Positions 62,759-64,000 of a DNA stretch of 64,000 bases are shown here, in pieces. The notes under the pieces are model-generated. The model worked only from the letters and a program-made list of their open reading frames with translations. It did not search any database and was not told where the DNA came from. The DNA comes from Eubacterium sp. OM08-24 (lineage in GTDB: Bacteria; Bacillota; Clostridia; Oscillospirales; Acutalibacteraceae), in assembly GCF_003438075.1 (NCBI RefSeq), contig NZ_QSTA01000005.1:1-64000 (forward strand), in the 5' to 3' direction. Position 1 is the first letter of the stretch. The number at the start of each line of letters is the position of its first letter. A program made the position numbers and the translations under genes.

Positions 62759-64000
62759 TTATTCATTATCAGTCAGTTTTAGCGCAAGCACCGTAATGTC
62801 GTCATCGTGACCGTCATCTCGGTGCTTTATTGCTTCTGCCACAACCGCCTGCGCAAGTTCCTGCGTACTGCCCTTGTTCCATGTTCTAATCAGATTTTCA
62901 AGCCATTTTTCATCACCGGTCAATACTCCGTCAGACACCATAACCACCATATCTCCTGTTGTTAAGCTAACCGTATCGGTCGAAAATTTAATATTGTTTA
63001 GTATTCCGGCAGGCAGTGACGGCATTTCTTTCGTCATTACCCTGCCGTTTTTCTTTATAAAAGTGAGCGGCGCTCCGGCTTTGTTAAGCGTTACCCTGCC
63101 GCTGTATAAATCTACCTTTGCAACATCAACAGTAGAGAGAGATTCGTCCTCGCTCTTTACCATAAGTGCGGAATTAACAATTTGCAGTGAGCTTTCGGGA
63201 GTAAGTCCCGATTTTAAAAGCCTTGTCATAATAGAAGTTGCCATATTGCCGTCCACCGCCGCTCTGCCGCCTGTACCCATACCGTCACACACAATGGCAT
63301 AGGTGTTGCCTGTACCGTCATTAAAGTAATTCAGGCAATCGCCGCACAGCTTGCCACGATTTGCAATGTGCTGTTCCGTACCTATCTCAACATCATAAAC
63401 AGGCATTTCGCATAGCTTTGCTCTGATAGTTCCGCCCTCTTTTGTAATCAGAGGCAAGTCAAATCTTCTGCCACAGCATTTGGAAATTTCACGCATAAGC
63501 ACACCTTTTGAAAAGCGCTTTGACTTTGGAGAAATTGAAAGCTCCACATTCATTCTGCCGCCCGAGGTCACAAGGCAAACGCACTCCATGGGGATAATTC
63601 CCATTGCGGAAAGTACTGAAATTATCCTTTCCGATGCCTCGGTGTTGCACTGCATGGCACTTTTAAATTCGTCTGACAAATCGGCTAATATATCGCCGAT
63701 TCCCGAAAACTGACCTGCTACCACACTGCGCACATCGTCAACCCTGCGCTGAGCCTCAAGGCAGGAAATATATTCCCTGTAATTGATGTTCATACTGTCG
63801 GCAATTTCTCGTTTTTTACAGCATTTCTTAACAAAGACTTCTTCTATATCATTTTCGCTAACTCTGCCCTGTTGCTCAAGCCTTTCTTCAAGGCGGCGAA
63901 AATCATCATAGGTCACCCCCTCCTGCTTATCATGGCAATATACCTTTAATCCACAACCCGAACAGACATTTTTTCTGACATTGTCGCATACCATATCAAG
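62759..64000 (-). CDS. spoIIE: Stage II sporulation protein E, C-terminal part (gene continues beyond window)
   Basis: PP2C-type phosphatase that dephosphorylates SpoIIAA and thereby activates sigma-F. The frame stays open to the right edge, so the 5' part (membrane segments and FtsZ-interaction region) is outside the window. Visible are NVCSGCGLKVYCHDK (paired cysteines), a regulatory helical region, and the phosphatase domain (final 230 residues) with YAIVCDGMGTGGRAA (metal Asp), LSTVDVAKVDLYSG and MVVMVSDGVLTGDE, ending RDDGHDDDITVLALKL. It belongs with the spoIIA operon at 25.4-26.8 kb, though unlinked in transcription. Confidence 0.93.
   Translation of the reverse strand, partial: LDMVCDNVRKNVCSGCGLKVYCHDKQEGVTYDDFRRLEERLEQQGRVSENDIEEVFVKKCCKKREIADSMNINYREYISCLEAQRRVDDVRSVVAGQFSGIGDILADLSDEFKSAMQCNTEASERIISVLSAMGIIPMECVCLVTSGGRMNVELSISPKSKRFSKGVLMREISKCCGRRFDLPLITKEGGTIRAKLCEMPVYDVEIGTEQHIANRGKLCGDCLNYFNDGTGNTYAIVCDGMGTGGRAAVDGNMATSIMTRLLKSGLTPESSLQIVNSALMVKSEDESLSTVDVAKVDLYSGRVTLNKAGAPLTFIKKNGRVMTKEMPSLPAGILNNIKFSTDTVSLTTGDMVVMVSDGVLTGDEKWLENLIRTWNKGSTQELAQAVVAEAIKHRDDGHDDDITVLALKLTDNE

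Noticed and set aside
1..64000. tRNA, rRNA, CRISPR arrays, prophage or transposase genes
   Set aside because: I looked for tRNA T-arm-like motifs, regular spaced repeats and phage or transposase products in all intergenic stretches and found none that could be supported.

Overview
The window looks like chromosome of a low-GC, endospore-forming member of the Clostridia, most likely a Ruminococcus-type Oscillospiraceae. Evidence: a spoIIA operon (spoIIAA-spoIIAB-sigF), spoIIE and spmAB; a secreted protein with two dockerin modules; a malto-oligosaccharide uptake operon next to a lipoprotein alpha-amylase; AT-rich intergenic DNA; strong GGAGG-type ribosome binding sites; consensus -35/-10 promoters; and a T-box leader. 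Species assignment is inference; a Ruminococcus bromii-like starch degrader would fit, but nothing here proves it.

Layout: 0-8.3 kb (minus strand) holds a partial S51-like peptidase, greA-lysS (LysRS with an extra C-terminal tRNA-binding domain), an unknown 285-aa protein, the ftsE-ftsX-M23 hydrolase division module and a CdaR/PucR-type regulator. 8.7-9.2 kb is the first copy of a repeat family. 9.4-13 kb holds an MsmX-like ATPase, a pseudouridine synthase and small enzymes. 13-19.3 kb holds ychF, an FkbM-type methyltransferase, two membrane proteins and mgtE behind a structured leader. 19.3-22 kb is a divergent pair: an XRE regulator and an AT-rich CHAP/ricin/double-dockerin secreted protein. 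22-31 kb holds metabolic enzymes, the spoIIA operon, sdpR-sdpI, proS-metA and acpP.

31-39 kb (plus) is an aromatic amino-acid operon aroE-aroK-aroF-tyrA-aroB-aroA-aroC-pheA, lacking only a dehydroquinase. 42-48.5 kb (minus) is trpE-G-D-C-B-A followed, with a 1-nt stop/start overlap, by a sirtuin deacylase. It is preceded by a tryptophan T-box and has no trpF. Together these two operons take erythrose-4-P and PEP to Phe, Tyr precursor and Trp apart from those two steps. 48.8-55 kb carries amylase and malE-malF-malG; the MsmX-like ATPase at 9.4 kb is the likely energy subunit. 55.5-64 kb holds murE, cupin-Smr genes, a VanW-type wall protein, a glycolipid glycosyltransferase, a serpin-like lipoprotein and the 3' part of spoIIE.

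The most unusual structure is a family of ~450-bp palindrome-rich repeats with ~45-bp terminal inverted repeats (full copies near 8.7, 39.6 and 57.05 kb; a copy with a different core near 50.6 kb; a solo terminal repeat at 41.86 kb that runs into the sirtuin stop codon). It encodes no convincing protein and behaves like a non-autonomous (MITE-like) element. No CRISPR array, rRNA, tRNA, transposase or prophage was found.
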